From contig CAKZYA010000062.1 in NCBI GenBank assembly GCA_937883755.1, positions 62,001 through 126,000 on the forward strand: 64,000 bases of DNA, written 5' to 3'. The DNA is from an uncultured Flammeovirgaceae bacterium (GTDB lineage Bacteria > Bacteroidota > Bacteroidia > Cytophagales > Cyclobacteriaceae). Below the pieces are notes generated by a model that saw nothing but the letters and a program-made list of their open reading frames with translations, made no database searches and was not told where the DNA came from. The position numbers and the translations under genes were made by a program. Of this stretch, positions 31,691-41,782 are shown one piece after another (position 1 is the first letter of the stretch; each line of letters starts with the position of its first letter).

Positions 31691-32980
31691 ATGAAAAAAA
31701 CTATCTGTCAATTAGCCATAATTATACTTCTAGCTGCTTGCCAAGAAGAAACCGAAGCTCCCACACTTCCTAGCAGTTTTGAGCTTTCTGCACCTGAAGT
31801 AGTCGAAATTGGGCTTTATTCTGCTCAAGCCGAAGCTCAAATTACTTTCAGCGAAGTAGAAGAAGTCAGGAATGTAGATTTCGGGTTAGTGTGGTCAACG
31901 TCCCCGGGAGCGGTTCCATCTGACTCGGTGCAACAATCGTGGAGTACCAGAGGAGTAGGCACAATTTCACCTAGCCCATTCCCGATATTTGATATAATTT
32001 CAGATTTACAGCTAAATACCACCTATTATATACGCCCGTACTTCGTCGACGAAAAGAGTGAGCTGATGTACGGCCCTGAAACTACTTTCACAACCTTGGC
32101 TGGTGATGCTTGGAGCCCAGTTGGGAGTAGTTTTCCGGGCAATAACGGTCAGTGGCCGGTGGGTTTTGCGATTGGTGAGGCTATTTACGTAGGTTTCAAT
32201 CTAGTATCTCAGGGAAATACTTCGTCGGCAACCCGGGAGTGGTGGCAATACGACGTAGCTACTCAGCAGTGGGAGCAAAAGGCCGACTTTCCGGGCAGCC
32301 TTAGTATTAACCCCCAGGCTTTCGCAGTAGACGATAAAGGCTATATAGTGAGCAGTCAGCGTCAGCAGTACGTAGAGTGCTGGGAGTATGATCCGCAGGA
32401 AGACCGATGGGCGCGTAAAACCGATTTTCCGGACTACGGACGCGAGGGCAATGCGGCCTTCAGTTTCGGAGTTAATGGTAAAGGCTATCTCAGCGGAGGC
32501 TACGGTAATTTACATGAGTCGGTATGGGAGTTTGATCCACAAGATGCTACTGATGGGACGGATGAACACGGCAACCCAATGGGCTCGTGGACTCGCAAGG
32601 CTGACTTTCCTGGGTGGGAACACCGGAACGCTGCCGTGTTTATTATTAATGACCAAGCGTACATTGGTCTGGATGCCCGAACCGTAGTGAGTCCCGATAG
32701 TCTGGAGGTGAGGAAACAGTTATGGCGTTACGATGCCCTGAACGACAACTGGATAGCCGAAGGGCGCTTTCCGGGTGAACCTCGTGAACAGACCATTGCC
32801 TTTAGTGCCAACGGTAAAGGCTATATGGGCGGCGGTCGTGATCATACTGACTTCTGGGAATACGATCCAGTTACCCAAGAATGGACACCCAAGGCTGAAG
32901 CCAGTGGAGCCGATCTTAGCTTTTCGGTAAATAATCGGGGCTATGCTTTTAGCTATGGTATGTTGGAATATGTGCCTTAG
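31691..32980 (+). CDS. Kelch-repeat lipoprotein
   Basis: A 429-residue protein with a lipoprotein signal (lipobox LAAC, Cys at residue 17). An Ig/fibronectin-like N-terminal domain (about 25-135) precedes about five Kelch-type blades. Blades are marked by repeats such as WWQYDVATQQWEQKADFPG, WEYDPQEDRWARKTDFP and WEYDPVTQEWTPKA, each followed by a glycine-glycine or GKGY element. It is likely a surface or periplasmic beta propeller that binds glycans or proteins. No enzymatic residues are recognised. Confidence 0.85.
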   Translation: MKKTICQLAIIILLAACQEETEAPTLPSSFELSAPEVVEIGLYSAQAEAQITFSEVEEVRNVDFGLVWSTSPGAVPSDSVQQSWSTRGVGTISPSPFPIFDIISDLQLNTTYYIRPYFVDEKSELMYGPETTFTTLAGDAWSPVGSSFPGNNGQWPVGFAIGEAIYVGFNLVSQGNTSSATREWWQYDVATQQWEQKADFPGSLSINPQAFAVDDKGYIVSSQRQQYVECWEYDPQEDRWARKTDFPDYGREGNAAFSFGVNGKGYLSGGYGNLHESVWEFDPQDATDGTDEHGNPMGSWTRKADFPGWEHRNAAVFIINDQAYIGLDARTVVSPDSLEVRKQLWRYDALNDNWIAEGRFPGEPREQTIAFSANGKGYMGGGRDHTDFWEYDPVTQEWTPKAEASGADLSFSVNNRGYAFSYGMLEYVP

Positions 32981-33013
32981 TTGGTTGATTACAACTCATA
33001 GCTGAGCGTTGTA

Positions 33014-33523
33014 ATGCATTATAAAATGAAAGATTTATTTAGAAAAAAATGGTTTCGGATTTGGGTATTACTAATAATTTTAAGTCCTCTAATTAGCTTT
33101 ATCGGGTCATACGGGTATTTCTATGTTTTAGCTCTATTATTCCCATTAGCGCAATTAGTCGGAATTAACAGAATTCACAAATCAAAACGGAATCTAATTT
33201 GGTTAATTCATTTTCCATTTTGGATTTATACATTAAATCTTGAATTAGACAGGAATGAAATCTTTATTTTCATTGTCGTGAACTCAATATTGGGAGAAAT
33301 TCTTTTAGCTATTATATTTCAAAAATTTGGCCGATTTATTTGGTTGATCCTAAACTCAATTGCATTAGCGATAATATATGGTGGAATGATTGTGTCTGGT
33401 AGTAATGATTTTATCCAAGTAGTAATTATGATTATTAGCTATGGGATTTCAGCTATTACTTTAGGGGTTGGATTAGAATATGGATATCTAAGAACAAAAA
33501 ATACGCACTACAACAGTGTATAA
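33014..33523 (+). CDS. Small multi-pass membrane protein
   Basis: A 169-residue protein with about five hydrophobic helices and a basic start (MKDLFRKKWFRIW, from an alternative ATG at 33026). Its AT content is visibly higher than the flanking genes, which hints at recent acquisition. No family recognised and no operon partner. Confidence 0.55.
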   Translation: MHYKMKDLFRKKWFRIWVLLIILSPLISFIGSYGYFYVLALLFPLAQLVGINRIHKSKRNLIWLIHFPFWIYTLNLELDRNEIFIFIVVNSILGEILLAIIFQKFGRFIWLILNSIALAIIYGGMIVSGSNDFIQVVIMIISYGISAITLGVGLEYGYLRTKNTHYNSV

Positions 33524-33569
33524 ACGGTCGTTCTAACACCACTTATATTGAATGGCAGTTAATCTATAT

Positions 33570-34682
33570 TTACTCTTCCAACTTCGCATCTGTCTGAGTT
33601 GCCTTTACGCCTTGGTGGCGGCGGTCGTTGAGTTCGGGGTCTTCGCCCATCCAGGCCCACACTTTAATTAAACCATTTTGGTGGGCACTGGCCAAAAAGC
33701 TACCATCGGCGTTAAAGTCCAGGTACTCGGCGTGGTCGCCCGCCCAGATTTTAGCGGCTACCGGAATCCGGTCGTTCTTCTTTTCCAGAATATCGTCGGC
33801 TCGGTACACAAAGATGTGAGGATCGTGCCCAGCGTAAGCAATATACTTACCATTGGGATGCCAAGTGACCGATTCAATCTTCTTGCCCAGATGATTAAAC
33901 GTCTTCTTCAACTTACCTTCTTTCCACTCCCAAATGTACCCATTGCCCCGGTTCTGATCGGATTGACCTACCGCAAACACGTATTTATCGTCGGGTGAAA
34001 ATACGCCACTGGTAAAGGTTACGTAGTAATCAGGCTTCAGCGTTTGCGCTAGCGACCAGTCTTGGGTTTTGTATACTTTCACCGCTCCATGGCCTACGGC
34101 GAGCAGATACTCGTCATCTTGCGAGAAGAATAGCTCATTCACGGTGCTACCAAAATCCATCGAGGCTATTTCCTCACCGGAAGGCATTTCGTAAATACGG
34201 ACAAATCCCTTGGTAGGCTTCCCTTTTTCCTCAATCTTCTCTTCCCCAATCGCTAACAGGCTACCCTGCTGCGACCAGGTAAGCCCATCAATACCTCGGT
34301 TTTGCTTGAGGGTTTTTACTACTTCGCCACTAGCAGCATCGTAGACCGTTACTAGGTAATCTTCGCTACCCGCCGCTACGTACTTACCATCGGCTGACCA
34401 GCCCACCCGCTCAATTTCCTCCGCCGCGTACTGTCGCCACAGTTCGGTACCATCAGAGGTGCGCCACATGATTACGGAATTGTCATACTTGGTGCCGCTG
34501 ATTATATATTTACCATCCGGCGAGAACTCCACACTTTCTACTGAGCCTAGTTCGCCCAGAGCATCAGCAATCCGCGACCAGACGGGTTCTAACCGCAACT
34601 GGTAGTCGAGATACTGTTGGGCATATCCAACTTGAAAAAATGAAGTAAGAAGTACGATGACGAAGCCAGTCCTTTTCAGCAT
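33570..34682 (-). CDS. Exported WD40-repeat protein
   Basis: A 370-residue protein with a signal peptide (about residues 1-21, ending GYAQ) and a seven-bladed WD40-type propeller. Blades show the pattern FSPDGKYIISGT, WSADGKYVAAGSED, FSQDDEYLLAVG and FNADGSFLASAHQNG, with tryptophan-aspartate-like ends such as VIMWR and IKVWAW. Beta propellers of this kind act as binding platforms in the periplasm or outer membrane. No partner is evident. Confidence 0.85.
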   Translation of the reverse strand: MLKRTGFVIVLLTSFFQVGYAQQYLDYQLRLEPVWSRIADALGELGSVESVEFSPDGKYIISGTKYDNSVIMWRTSDGTELWRQYAAEEIERVGWSADGKYVAAGSEDYLVTVYDAASGEVVKTLKQNRGIDGLTWSQQGSLLAIGEEKIEEKGKPTKGFVRIYEMPSGEEIASMDFGSTVNELFFSQDDEYLLAVGHGAVKVYKTQDWSLAQTLKPDYYVTFTSGVFSPDDKYVFAVGQSDQNRGNGYIWEWKEGKLKKTFNHLGKKIESVTWHPNGKYIAYAGHDPHIFVYRADDILEKKNDRIPVAAKIWAGDHAEYLDFNADGSFLASAHQNGLIKVWAWMGEDPELNDRRHQGVKATQTDAKLEE

Positions 34683-34792
34683 GACGATTAGATTTTTCTT
34701 TAATTACTCAGGTTATTGTCAAAGATAATAGTGGAGTCTTAATTTCGCAGGTTCCATTCAATTAATAGCTATGTACAGGTAGATAAATATCT

Positions 34793-36043
34793 CTATTCTT
34801 TATTCACTAATGCCTGATAAACCAACACTCGATACTTACGAACAAACTCGCTGTAATTGTGAATGGGCATTACGTTGGTGTAGACTTGCATGACCAGATC
34901 ATTTTCAAAGTCAATGGTGTATTCGGAGCAATAAGCTCCGCCCCATTTTACCGAACCTACTGGGGCTTGGTCGCCATAGTGGCTTTTTTCGGTAATTACC
35001 ATCAGGCCGTAGCCAAACTTATCGTGCCGATCCCACACTTCCGAGTCGCCAATGTGGTTGCGAGCCATCAACTCTACCGTAAGCGGACTTAGTAAACGAA
35101 CGTTATTATAGATTCCTTTATTCAAAATAATCTGGCAAACTTTGGCGTAATCAGCCGCCGTGCTGACTAGCCCAGCTCCGCCCAAGTAGTAGGTTTGCTC
35201 GCCACTGCGGGCAAAATTCTGGTAGGTTTCCTCCGTACTAACTTCCAGCGAAGCATCGACTGACTCCTTTTTGAATAGGGTTACTAAGCGATCGGCTTTC
35301 TCCAGTGGCAGATAAAAGTAGGTATCGTTCATCCCCAGTGGAGTAAAAATATGCTCTTGAAAATACTCGGCTAGCGACTGTCCCGAGACTACTTCTACCA
35401 ATCGCCCCAGAATATCGGTATTGGGTCCGTAGGAAAAGTACTCACTCGGCTGGTGCACCAGCGGACGGTTAGCTAATTGATTAATTGCATCTTCCAGCAC
35501 TACGTCTTCTAGTGAAGCCAGAAATGGGATTTCAAAATCAGTACGCGCCCAGAGTGGGTGCTCATAGGGAATTCCAGCCGTATGCGTGAGCAAATCGCGA
35601 ATCATAACCTCTCGGTTGGCCGGAATAGTTTTGTAGTCCAACGTAGCTGAATCGTAACTCTCCAGTACTTTCGGATTAGCAAAGGCCGGAATGTACTTGG
35701 AAATCGGGTCTTCCAGTAGAAAATAACCCTGCTCGTAGAGCATCATCACTGCAATGGAAGTGACTAATTTGGTTTGGGAAGCAATTCGGAAAATAGCATC
35801 GGTTGTTAAAGGTTTCTGCTTCTCAGCATCTGCCCAGCCGTAGGCTTTATTATGAACTGTTTCGCCCCGATGAATAATCATGGATACCGCGTGTGGAATA
35901 TTTCCTTCATCTACCCAGGACTGTAAAAAGGAATCAACCCGGCTTAGTCGTTCAGGCGAGAACTCTAAATCAGTATGGGATTGAGCTTCAGCAGCTAAAA
36001 AGAAAAATGCTAGAAGACTGGATAAATAGAGGCGAGTGAGCAT
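34793..36043 (-). CDS. Exported serine hydrolase (beta-lactamase/esterase family)
   Basis: A 416-residue class C beta-lactamase-like protein. The catalytic SxxK tetrad is SQTK (Ser89/Lys92) and the tyrosine motif lies in FSYGPNTD. The frame is open up to a TTG at 36067, but the ATG at 36043 gives a clean signal peptide (MLTRLYLSSLLAFFFLAAEAQ) and is chosen. Members are esterases, D-aminopeptidases or transpeptidase-like enzymes rather than true resistance enzymes. It is divergent from the PadR operon with about 96 nt between. Confidence 0.88.
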   Translation of the reverse strand: MLTRLYLSSLLAFFFLAAEAQSHTDLEFSPERLSRVDSFLQSWVDEGNIPHAVSMIIHRGETVHNKAYGWADAEKQKPLTTDAIFRIASQTKLVTSIAVMMLYEQGYFLLEDPISKYIPAFANPKVLESYDSATLDYKTIPANREVMIRDLLTHTAGIPYEHPLWARTDFEIPFLASLEDVVLEDAINQLANRPLVHQPSEYFSYGPNTDILGRLVEVVSGQSLAEYFQEHIFTPLGMNDTYFYLPLEKADRLVTLFKKESVDASLEVSTEETYQNFARSGEQTYYLGGAGLVSTAADYAKVCQIILNKGIYNNVRLLSPLTVELMARNHIGDSEVWDRHDKFGYGLMVITEKSHYGDQAPVGSVKWGGAYCSEYTIDFENDLVMQVYTNVMPIHNYSEFVRKYRVLVYQALVNKE

Positions 36044-36093
36044 AGCAGTTAAGTTGTTGTGATGCAAGCAAAGTAAGCAAATTCAAAAATAAG

Positions 36094-36131
36094 TATATAT
36101 AAGATTGTAATATATAAGAATATTATATATA
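36094..36131. promoter_or_regulatory. AT-rich inverted repeat before padR
   Basis: TATATATAA (36094-36102) is matched by TTATATATA (36123-36131), 8 nt upstream of the PadR start and between divergent genes. PadR-family repressors commonly bind such dyads in their own promoters. The repeat is AT-only, so chance is a real alternative. Confidence 0.35.
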
Positions 36132-36139
36132 ATTGTCTT

Positions 36140-36493
36140 ATGTATTCATCCGAACTAATCAAAGGAACCGTTACCACGCTTATTCTGAAGCTACTATCTG
36201 ACAATCACCGGATGTACGGTTACCAAATCACCCAAGCTATTACTGAGGCTACCGAAGGGAAAATTACGCTGACGTTGGCGGCAATCTATCCGGTATTGCA
36301 TAAGCTCAAAGCCAGCGGTGAACTAACTACCGAAAAAGAGAAAGTGGGTAACCGCATGCGGATTTATTATTCACTAACCAATCAAGGGAATGATACCGCC
36401 CAAGAAAAACTCAAGGAGTTTGCCGATTACTTAGCCACCATGAAATCATTGCTGGATCTGAAACCGGGACTGCAAAAATGCCTGACGGTGTAA
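36140..36493 (+). CDS. PadR-family transcriptional regulator
   Basis: A 117-residue PadR regulator. The winged-helix core is MYGYQITQAITEATEGKITLTLAAIYPVLHKLKASGEL, given here in two parts: MYGYQITQAI then LAAIYPVLHKLKASGEL; it is followed by a YYSLTNQG wing and a short dimer helix. PadR proteins repress transporter or membrane-stress genes. Its 3' end overlaps the next gene by 16 nt, a common arrangement in which PadR controls the membrane protein it is coupled to. Confidence 0.9.
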   Translation: MYSSELIKGTVTTLILKLLSDNHRMYGYQITQAITEATEGKITLTLAAIYPVLHKLKASGELTTEKEKVGNRMRIYYSLTNQGNDTAQEKLKEFADYLATMKSLLDLKPGLQKCLTV

Positions 36494-37542
36494 CTCAACT
36501 AACCAAATCACAGATCGGTATTATTCGAACGCGACTAAAACAGGATGGTATAAAAACCACCGAATTAGCGGAAGATTTGCTGGATCATTTTTGTGTGGCG
36601 ATCGAGGAAAAAATGGTGGAAGGACAAACTTTTAATGCCGCTCTCGAGAATACATTCGGCTCATTGCAAGAAGATGAACTAAAAGCAACCGAAATGAAAA
36701 CTCAAGAACTGTTGGAAGGCAAGAAAACGTATTATCCTAACCTACTGCAAAGCTTTGGATTACTGCTTATGACTTTTGCCATTAGTTGGGTAGCGTCTAA
36801 GGGTGTACAGGCCATCTCTGTCGGAATAGAAGATCTAGAAATGCGAAAACAATGGTTTGAGCAAAACTATCTGCTGATTATTGTATTTTCGGTAGTACCC
36901 ATTGTCGGAATTCCCATTGGATATACTATCTGGAGGAAAAGGCAAACGCAAATTAATTTACCTATTTTCTCATTTCGTACCGTTCCGGCGTATGTGTACG
37001 GAGCAATGCTACTCGTTGGATTGTTAAGCAGCTTTTGGCTAGAACCACTTATCATATTTTTTCCTCTTTCTCAGCAAAACCGGGAATTAGAACTCGCAAT
37101 GCTAGAAAACTTTGATCTTCCGCTGGTTGTGCTAGTTAACATTGGTGCTATGACTTTGCTGGAGTTACTATTTCGTGGAATTATTCTGAGAGGATTGCTG
37201 ATGACGATGACTCCAATCTGGGCTATTTTCTGGAGTAGTCTATTCTGCGCCCTAACGATGTATCCCTATTTCACTTCTATTTTTTTCCTTAGTTTGCTAT
37301 CAGGATGGATATACTGGAAAACCCGATCACTACTTCCTTCCATTTTCCTCGTAACTGCCTTTCCACTTGTGGCTTACGCTATTTTTCATTCCTTGGGTTA
37401 TTCAGATTCATACCTCCAATTCGCCTGGTGGAATTATGTTGATCATAACCTACTGATCTATCTGCCTCTAGTTATCGGGTCGCTGCTGCTAACAGTAGGA
37501 CTACTCTACTATCTAAACCGAAGACTGAGCGTAGAATCCTAG
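36478..37542 (+). CDS. PadR-linked CPBP-like membrane protein
   Basis: A 354-residue protein. The N terminus (about 1-85) is a soluble helical region (AEDLLDHFCVAIEEKM) like the prefix domains found in PadR-coupled permeases. About eight transmembrane helices follow, and a degenerate CPBP segment LLELLFRGIILRG (about 235-247) keeps one glutamate and the FRG arginine but lacks the usual second glutamate and the clear histidines. It may be a non-catalytic CPBP relative. It is translationally coupled to padR. Confidence 0.75.
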   Translation: MPDGVTQLTKSQIGIIRTRLKQDGIKTTELAEDLLDHFCVAIEEKMVEGQTFNAALENTFGSLQEDELKATEMKTQELLEGKKTYYPNLLQSFGLLLMTFAISWVASKGVQAISVGIEDLEMRKQWFEQNYLLIIVFSVVPIVGIPIGYTIWRKRQTQINLPIFSFRTVPAYVYGAMLLVGLLSSFWLEPLIIFFPLSQQNRELELAMLENFDLPLVVLVNIGAMTLLELLFRGIILRGLLMTMTPIWAIFWSSLFCALTMYPYFTSIFFLSLLSGWIYWKTRSLLPSIFLVTAFPLVAYAIFHSLGYSDSYLQFAWWNYVDHNLLIYLPLVIGSLLLTVGLLYYLNRRLSVES

Positions 37543-37567
37543 AATTAACCTTGGCAGCAGGAGTTTA

Positions 37568-39847
37568 TTATCTCTTAATCATTTTTTGGGTGATACTACT
37601 ACCATCACGAAAGCGAATTACTGCCGTATATATTCCTGGAGTCAACTTTTCTACCGAAATAGCATTTTGATGATCCACTACGTTAGTTTGTACTAATCGT
37701 CCGGTAAAATCGTACCAGGTAATATGTTGGACCTGATGTGCTTGCGGTAATTGAAGCCCATCTCCTACTGGGTTCGGGTACAATTGCCATCTAGTTTCCG
37801 TAAGATCATCATCTAAGCTAGTCACTGTATCTGGCTCTTCAGGTTCTTCGGTTGATTCTTGCCCAGGCTCCTCCGTTTCTTCTTCAGAAACGTTTACGGA
37901 AATGACGACCCAGGCAGCAGCAGATTCCGCTTCTCCATCAGTAATACTATACATGAGACTATCAGTTCCTACAAAAGGATCGGTAACTACGTACATAATG
38001 CTTTTCCGATCTTCATCAATGATCGCAAAGCCCTCAGCCTGGGTAGCATCTAACGAGACAATCGTTAAGCTGTCTTGCTCCAGATCAGTGTCATTTTGCA
38101 ATACATCAATGTAGATAGTATCCAGTTGTGTTACTGACAGTGTATCGTCAACGGCAATAGGAGCATCATTAACCGATTTTACGGTGATGGTTACTTGAGC
38201 TTGAACGCAGACGCTATCCTCACCTACGGTACAAACTTGATAGGTAAAAGCATCGCTACCGAAATAATTAGTATCCGGTGCGTAGGTAAACGTTCCGTCC
38301 AAATTGAGGGTAAGCTCACCGAATTCAGGATCGGTAAGATTTCCGGTCACTTGTAAACTATCCTCTTCCGCATCAGTGTCATTACTCAGTACGTTTCCAC
38401 TCAACGTAGCATCTTCATCTACATTGAATTCATCGTCTACCGCTACTGGGTCGCTGTTGATGTACTCAAACTCATCGGCCCCAATGTCCGGCTGGCTGGT
38501 GTCGCGGGCGTCACCATCAATGTCGGTAGTGACCGAAGCGACGGGATTTGCTTTTCCGTTCAGTGCCCCATTGTTGTTAATATGCAAGTCATCGCTAGCA
38601 ACAAACTTCGGATCTACGGCTAAGGAATTACCATCGAGCGAGGTAGTATCCTGCCATTTAGCTAAGGTTAGCACATCAATATTAGTGATACTTGCCAAAT
38701 TGCCTCCCGCTGAGTAAAAGTTGTTATAATCAGAAGCCGCTAAGTCACTGATATTTTCTATATCAATGGCAAAAAATTTATCGTTAGCGAAAATATTATT
38801 TTGCAGATGTACAGTGGAAGAACGAGTCATTAAAGCTCGACTGATGAAAAAATCACTACTATTATGTAAAACACTAACGGTATTATAGAGTAAATTGATA
38901 TTAGTTGATGCGTCTACGAAAAAACCAACGCCGTTGAATGTACTCTCCTGCATTTTAAGCCGCACCATATTATTATAGGCTAGTCCACGCTCCGTAGAGG
39001 AAGGATCACAACCACTAAATACGATTCCGTATAAATACTGTACATCTAATGTATTATTGAATACGCTCAGGTGAGATATATTATCTAAATAAATTCCTGC
39101 CGAATTACCAAAATCATCGACATCCTCACCCGATAAAATAGTATTATCGTATACGTAAACCGAGTCAGCAAACCCGGAAGAGATTGCGTTGGCGATTTGC
39201 CGCTCCAGTTGGTTATGATGAATGGATACGTTCTTCAGTATATCTAAGGAGTTTCCATTAAAAAAAATACCGTAGTAGCCATCCTCAAAAGTATTATAGG
39301 CAATCTCCACATCAAGACAAGCTTCATCGCTAAAAGGAACTGGATTAGAGTTGATAATTCTCCCATCCGTAGTAGATGCCCGAACGAATACCAATCGGTT
39401 GTAGAGGATTTTAAGATAACGGGTATCTACAATGTCTAATACTCCATTTTGAGACCCACCTACATTTTCAATAGTCAGATACTGAAAGGTAATGTTTCTA
39501 GCGCCGTCCAAAAGCAAAGTATATTCACCGTTGCTGATCGCTGTGTGAGTAAGAGTTACTGCGGATGTATCCTGGCTTTCTGATTGAAAAACTACTTGGT
39601 GATTGTCATTTCCAGTGTAGTTGCCAACAGTGATTTGTTCAGCATACTCTCCGTCCCGAATGTTAAAAGTTACATCTCCAGAAATACCGTTGGTTTCCAG
39701 AGCAGCGATAGCGTCAGTAATAGTTGCGTAATCAGGTGTGATTCCGCCAATGGTTTTAGTGCCACTTAGCTGGGCAAATAACGAAAAATTTGAAGCAAGG
39801 GATAATACAATAAGACACAGCCAACTTATAGAACGGGAAGAATACAT
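37568..39847 (-). CDS. T9SS-sorted parallel-beta-helix protein with cadherin-like repeats
   Basis: A 759-residue secreted protein. A signal peptide (ending near FAQ) is followed by a right-handed parallel beta helix (about residues 30-440; repeated NITFQYLTIENV and LSVFNNTLDV type coils). Two tandem Ig/cadherin-like VCBS domains (about 465-670) start at VAVDDEFNVDEDATLSGNVL and SVNDAPIAVDDTL. A low-complexity acidic linker and a C-terminal type IX sorting domain (YPNPVGDGL ... TPGIYTAVIRF ... MIKR) complete it. It should be carried across the outer membrane by the T9SS and attached to the surface; polysaccharide binding or lysis is likely but not shown. Confidence 0.88.
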   Translation of the reverse strand: MYSSRSISWLCLIVLSLASNFSLFAQLSGTKTIGGITPDYATITDAIAALETNGISGDVTFNIRDGEYAEQITVGNYTGNDNHQVVFQSESQDTSAVTLTHTAISNGEYTLLLDGARNITFQYLTIENVGGSQNGVLDIVDTRYLKILYNRLVFVRASTTDGRIINSNPVPFSDEACLDVEIAYNTFEDGYYGIFFNGNSLDILKNVSIHHNQLERQIANAISSGFADSVYVYDNTILSGEDVDDFGNSAGIYLDNISHLSVFNNTLDVQYLYGIVFSGCDPSSTERGLAYNNMVRLKMQESTFNGVGFFVDASTNINLLYNTVSVLHNSSDFFISRALMTRSSTVHLQNNIFANDKFFAIDIENISDLAASDYNNFYSAGGNLASITNIDVLTLAKWQDTTSLDGNSLAVDPKFVASDDLHINNNGALNGKANPVASVTTDIDGDARDTSQPDIGADEFEYINSDPVAVDDEFNVDEDATLSGNVLSNDTDAEEDSLQVTGNLTDPEFGELTLNLDGTFTYAPDTNYFGSDAFTYQVCTVGEDSVCVQAQVTITVKSVNDAPIAVDDTLSVTQLDTIYIDVLQNDTDLEQDSLTIVSLDATQAEGFAIIDEDRKSIMYVVTDPFVGTDSLMYSITDGEAESAAAWVVISVNVSEEETEEPGQESTEEPEEPDTVTSLDDDLTETRWQLYPNPVGDGLQLPQAHQVQHITWYDFTGRLVQTNVVDHQNAISVEKLTPGIYTAVIRFRDGSSITQKMIKR

Positions 39848-40044
39848 GAGGAATAGAATTATTCGGTTTGGGGAATACGCATAAATCGTAGCGAAAATAG
39901 CGCGAGGTAGCTAGTTAACTTTGGTATGATGGAGTGACTTATTACGTAAGTAATATTTCTGCCGACAAAGGAAATTTTAAACCTTGGAGCAAATGGCTAT
40001 GTATAAATGGAATCTGGTCAGCACACTGGCTTTACGATTGAAAA

Positions 40045-41748
40045 ATGCCTATAATTAAATCATCGGCACTATCAACACAACTACCTATGCTCCCCCAACG
40101 AATCGCGCCACTTATATTCTTAGTCATTTCCGTTCACTATTGGTCTGCCTGTAGTTCAACCCAGTCTTCCGAAGAAACTGGCGCATCTCCTCATGATAGC
40201 CGCCCTAACATTCTTTTGATTATGGCTGATGATATGGGCTACTCGGATATTGGCTGCTACGGTGGCGAAGTTCGTACTCCTACACTAGATCGACTGGCGA
40301 CCAACGGGCTGCGCTTCTCCCAGTTTTACAACACCGCTCGTTGCTGCCCTACCCGGGCTAGTTTGATGACTGGACTGTATCCTCACCAAGCAGGCGTAGG
40401 ACATATGATGAACGACCGAGGCACCGACGGCTACCGGGGTGATTTAAATGAACATAGTGTAACGATTGCCGAAGTGCTAAAGCAAGCAGGCTACCAAACC
40501 TTTATGAGCGGCAAATGGCACGTTACCAAACATATTGGACAGTGGAGCGGAGATAGTTCGCTCACATCAAAACACAACTGGCCGCGCCAGCGAGGCTTTG
40601 ACCAGTTTTACGGTACCATTACCGGAGCAGGAAGCTTTTACAACCCAATAACGTTGACCGATGGTAATACTCCGGTAAATTTGCAGGATACCAGCTACTA
40701 CTACACCGATGCCATTTCCGAAAAAGCCGTACAGTTTATTCAGGAAGGCGAGGATAATGCCCCTTTTTTCGGATACATCGCCTACACGGCACCCCACTGG
40801 CCGCTGCACGCTTTACCCGAGGATATTGCCCGCTACGAGGGTCGTTACGACATTGGTTGGGATAGCTTGCGACGAGAACGCTTGCAGCGAATGCGAGAAA
40901 TGAACGTAATTGATGCAAACTGGCTACTTACCAAGCGCGACGAACAGGTTCTGGCTTGGGAAGAAGCAGAAAACAAAGATTGGCAAACCCGCCGTATGGA
41001 AGTATACGCCGCCCAGATTGACCGTATGGATCAGGGCATCGGAAAGATCGTCAAATCATTAGAAGAAAGAGGCATACTGGAAAATACGCTGATTTTCTTC
41101 TTGGCTGATAACGGCGGTTGTGCTGAAGAATTGAATAACAATTGGGGCGGAATCTACCGATCTTACGAAACGCTGAACGGTCAACCAGTCGTATTTGGCA
41201 ACGAGCATACTGACCTGATGCCCGGTCCGGCTACTAGCTATCAAAGCTACGGTGTGCCCTGGGCTAATACTTCCAACACACCGTTCCGTTTGTACAAACA
41301 TTACGTACACGAAGGTGGTATTTCTACTCCTCTGGTAATTCATTGGCCGAAAGGTATTTCTTCACCGGGTGAGTGGCGGCGCAGCCCCGGCCACTTAATT
41401 GATATTATGGCTACCTGCGTAGATGTAGGGCAAGCCGAATATCCCCAAAAGCACGATGGAAATACAATTCATCCCATGGAAGGAGTCAGCCTGACATCCG
41501 CCTTCTCCGAAGATACTGTAACCCGAGAAGCCATTTACTTTGAACACGAGGGTAATCGGGCAGTGCGCCGAGGTTCGTGGAAGCTGGTAGCTAAAGGGCG
41601 AGAAAGTGCATGGGAATTGTACAACATAGAACACGACCGTAGCGAAACCAATAACCTCGCTGAAGAGCAACCTGAAATGGTACAAGAGTTAGCCAACCTC
41701 TGGCAACAATGGGCCGAACGCGCTAATGTTTTACCTTGGCCTAGCTAG
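40045..41748 (+). CDS. Sulfatase (S1 family) lipoprotein
   Basis: A 567-residue type I sulfatase. The metal motif NILLIMADDMGYSD is followed by the signature CCPTRASLMTG, with Cys100 as the formylglycine site. SGKWHV and ADNGGCAEE complete the active site. The N terminus contains a lipobox ending at Cys36 (HYWSAC). An internal ATG at 40087 would give a tighter lipoprotein signal and is a plausible true start. It is followed 34 nt later by a second sulfatase, so the two are likely co-transcribed and act on sulfated glycans. Confidence 0.92.
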   Translation: MPIIKSSALSTQLPMLPQRIAPLIFLVISVHYWSACSSTQSSEETGASPHDSRPNILLIMADDMGYSDIGCYGGEVRTPTLDRLATNGLRFSQFYNTARCCPTRASLMTGLYPHQAGVGHMMNDRGTDGYRGDLNEHSVTIAEVLKQAGYQTFMSGKWHVTKHIGQWSGDSSLTSKHNWPRQRGFDQFYGTITGAGSFYNPITLTDGNTPVNLQDTSYYYTDAISEKAVQFIQEGEDNAPFFGYIAYTAPHWPLHALPEDIARYEGRYDIGWDSLRRERLQRMREMNVIDANWLLTKRDEQVLAWEEAENKDWQTRRMEVYAAQIDRMDQGIGKIVKSLEERGILENTLIFFLADNGGCAEELNNNWGGIYRSYETLNGQPVVFGNEHTDLMPGPATSYQSYGVPWANTSNTPFRLYKHYVHEGGISTPLVIHWPKGISSPGEWRRSPGHLIDIMATCVDVGQAEYPQKHDGNTIHPMEGVSLTSAFSEDTVTREAIYFEHEGNRAVRRGSWKLVAKGRESAWELYNIEHDRSETNNLAEEQPEMVQELANLWQQWAERANVLPWPS

Positions 41749-41782
41749 TTTCTTCATCGGGCAATCACCAAACTAATCACCT

